From Chloroflexota bacterium (GTDB lineage: Bacteria; Chloroflexota; UBA11872), in contig JAPOXI010000021.1 of NCBI GenBank assembly GCA_026707185.1, positions 1 through 6,700 on the forward strand: 6,700 nucleotides of DNA, read 5' to 3'. Shown here in pieces: positions 6,117-6,700 of this stretch (its first letter is position 1; every line of letters starts with the position of its first letter). The translations under genes and the position numbers were made by a program. The notes under the pieces are model-generated. The model was not told the origin of the DNA. It made no database searches and worked only from the letters and a program-made list of their open reading frames with translations.

Positions 6117-6700
6117 ATGGCAGAGGAAATGCGAATTGCGACAGGCCAGTTCAGCGAGCCCGCGCCCGACATCTTGCAATTCGCTGCGCAGATGGGAGTC
6201 AGCGGCATAGTCCTGAACTCTCCGCGCTTGCCGGGTCCCGAACGCTGGGAGGTTGAGGATCTGGTTCGGCTGCGCCAACGCGTCGAAGCCCATGGCCTAA
6301 CGATCGAGTCGATCGAGAACGTGCCGCATCACTTCTACGACCTCGCGATGCTGGGACTCGAAGGCGCCGACCGGCAGATCGAGAACTACCAGGCAACTCT
6401 CCGCCACATTGGCGAGGCGGGCATTCCAATCCTGGGCTACCACTGGATGCCCAACGGCGTGTGGCGTACGGAGCCCAAAGTGATTCGTGGCGGAGCCGTA
6501 GCCACGGCCTTCGACGCGTCAACGGTCAGTTGCGACTCGCCCACGCACGGTCGAACGTTTACCGCCGACGAGATGTGGGCCAACTACGCGCGCTTCACCG
6601 ACGCCGTACTGCCAGTGGCCGAGGCCAGCGGCGTGCGGCTGGCGCTGCACCCCGATGACCCGCCTGTTCCGTCACTCGGTGGTGTGGCTCGCCTGATGCG
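6117..6700 (+). CDS. uxuA: Mannonate dehydratase (UxuA-like), 3'-truncated by window edge
   Basis: The frame is open from ATG 6117 to the window end, giving 194 complete codons without a stop. The visible part begins an (alpha/beta)8 barrel. IENVPHHFYDLAMLG (66-80), the QIENYQATLRHIGEAGIPIL stretch (87-106), GYHWMPNGVWRT (107-118), RGGAVATAFD (124-133) and LALHPDDPPVPSLGGV (175-190) match the UxuA family, which dehydrates D-mannonate to 2-keto-3-deoxygluconate in hexuronate catabolism in the cytoplasm. HPDDPP holds a His of the type that ligates the catalytic metal in these enzymes. Full-length members have about 350-400 residues, so roughly half is missing here. Some UxuA-like proteins of marine and soil bacteria may act on other sugar acids, so substrate specificity is inferred. 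It is transcribed away from the lipid genes and probably starts a separate sugar-acid operon beyond the window. Confidence 0.85.
   Translation, partial: MAEEMRIATGQFSEPAPDILQFAAQMGVSGIVLNSPRLPGPERWEVEDLVRLRQRVEAHGLTIESIENVPHHFYDLAMLGLEGADRQIENYQATLRHIGEAGIPILGYHWMPNGVWRTEPKVIRGGAVATAFDASTVSCDSPTHGRTFTADEMWANYARFTDAVLPVAEASGVRLALHPDDPPVPSLGGVARLM

Noticed and set aside
5530..6210. Plus-strand open frame (226 codons) running from the CFA-family gene through the divergent region into the mannonate dehydratase start
   Set aside because: It crosses the intergenic palindrome and overlaps two recognised genes in other frames. Its translation shows no family signature and its start has no supporting context.

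Overview
The window is a GC-rich bacterial chromosome segment. Five genes lie on the minus strand (two lipid enzymes, an atypical SDR, a large exported WD40 protein and the start of a probable glycosyltransferase). One gene at the right edge is divergent on the plus strand. The best clue to the host is the N-terminal region of the WD40 protein. It carries two modules of the 'GG..iLGYP....FqaFqRa' / 'nalRRFGLP...vlRaQRAVLrl' type, which I associate with extracytoplasmic proteins of Chloroflexota. The UxuA-type mannonate dehydratase and the high GC content fit a free-living Chloroflexota lineage. This assignment is an inference, not proven by the sequence.

Layout, right to left. At 6117 a plus-strand mannonate dehydratase begins behind a good Shine-Dalgarno sequence and runs off the window. 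A 104-bp divergent intergenic region (6013-6116) holds a perfect 12-bp palindrome and a separate 6-bp-stem inverted repeat. On the minus strand a cyclopropane-fatty-acid-synthase-family methyltransferase (4696-6012) comes first. A 183-bp gap with a possible promoter follows, then a membrane delta-9-type fatty acid desaturase (best start GTG at 4512), an atypical SDR of the TIGR01777/YfcH family (16 bp downstream), the 821-residue exported WD40 protein (44 bp downstream), and a fragment that looks like the N-terminus of an HpnB-type hopanoid-associated family 2 glycosyltransferase (about 56 bp downstream, cut by the left edge).

The close spacing from desaturase to SDR to WD40 to glycosyltransferase suggests one transcript. 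The biochemical theme is membrane lipid tailoring. The desaturase puts cis double bonds into acyl chains, the CFA-family enzyme methylates unsaturated acyl chains, and the HpnB-like enzyme, if correctly recognised, would act at the membrane. The SDR has no known substrate. The WD40 protein is the odd partner: it has an export signal, no cysteine in 821 residues, and 14 repeat units, which equal two seven-bladed propellers.

Nothing here amounts to a clearly new defence, mobile or RNA system. The points most worth a second look are the Gln replacing the bicarbonate-ligand His in the CFA-family enzyme, the double-propeller exported WD40 protein inside a lipid cluster, and the palindromic divergent control region. 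No tRNA, rRNA, CRISPR array or insertion sequence was seen.
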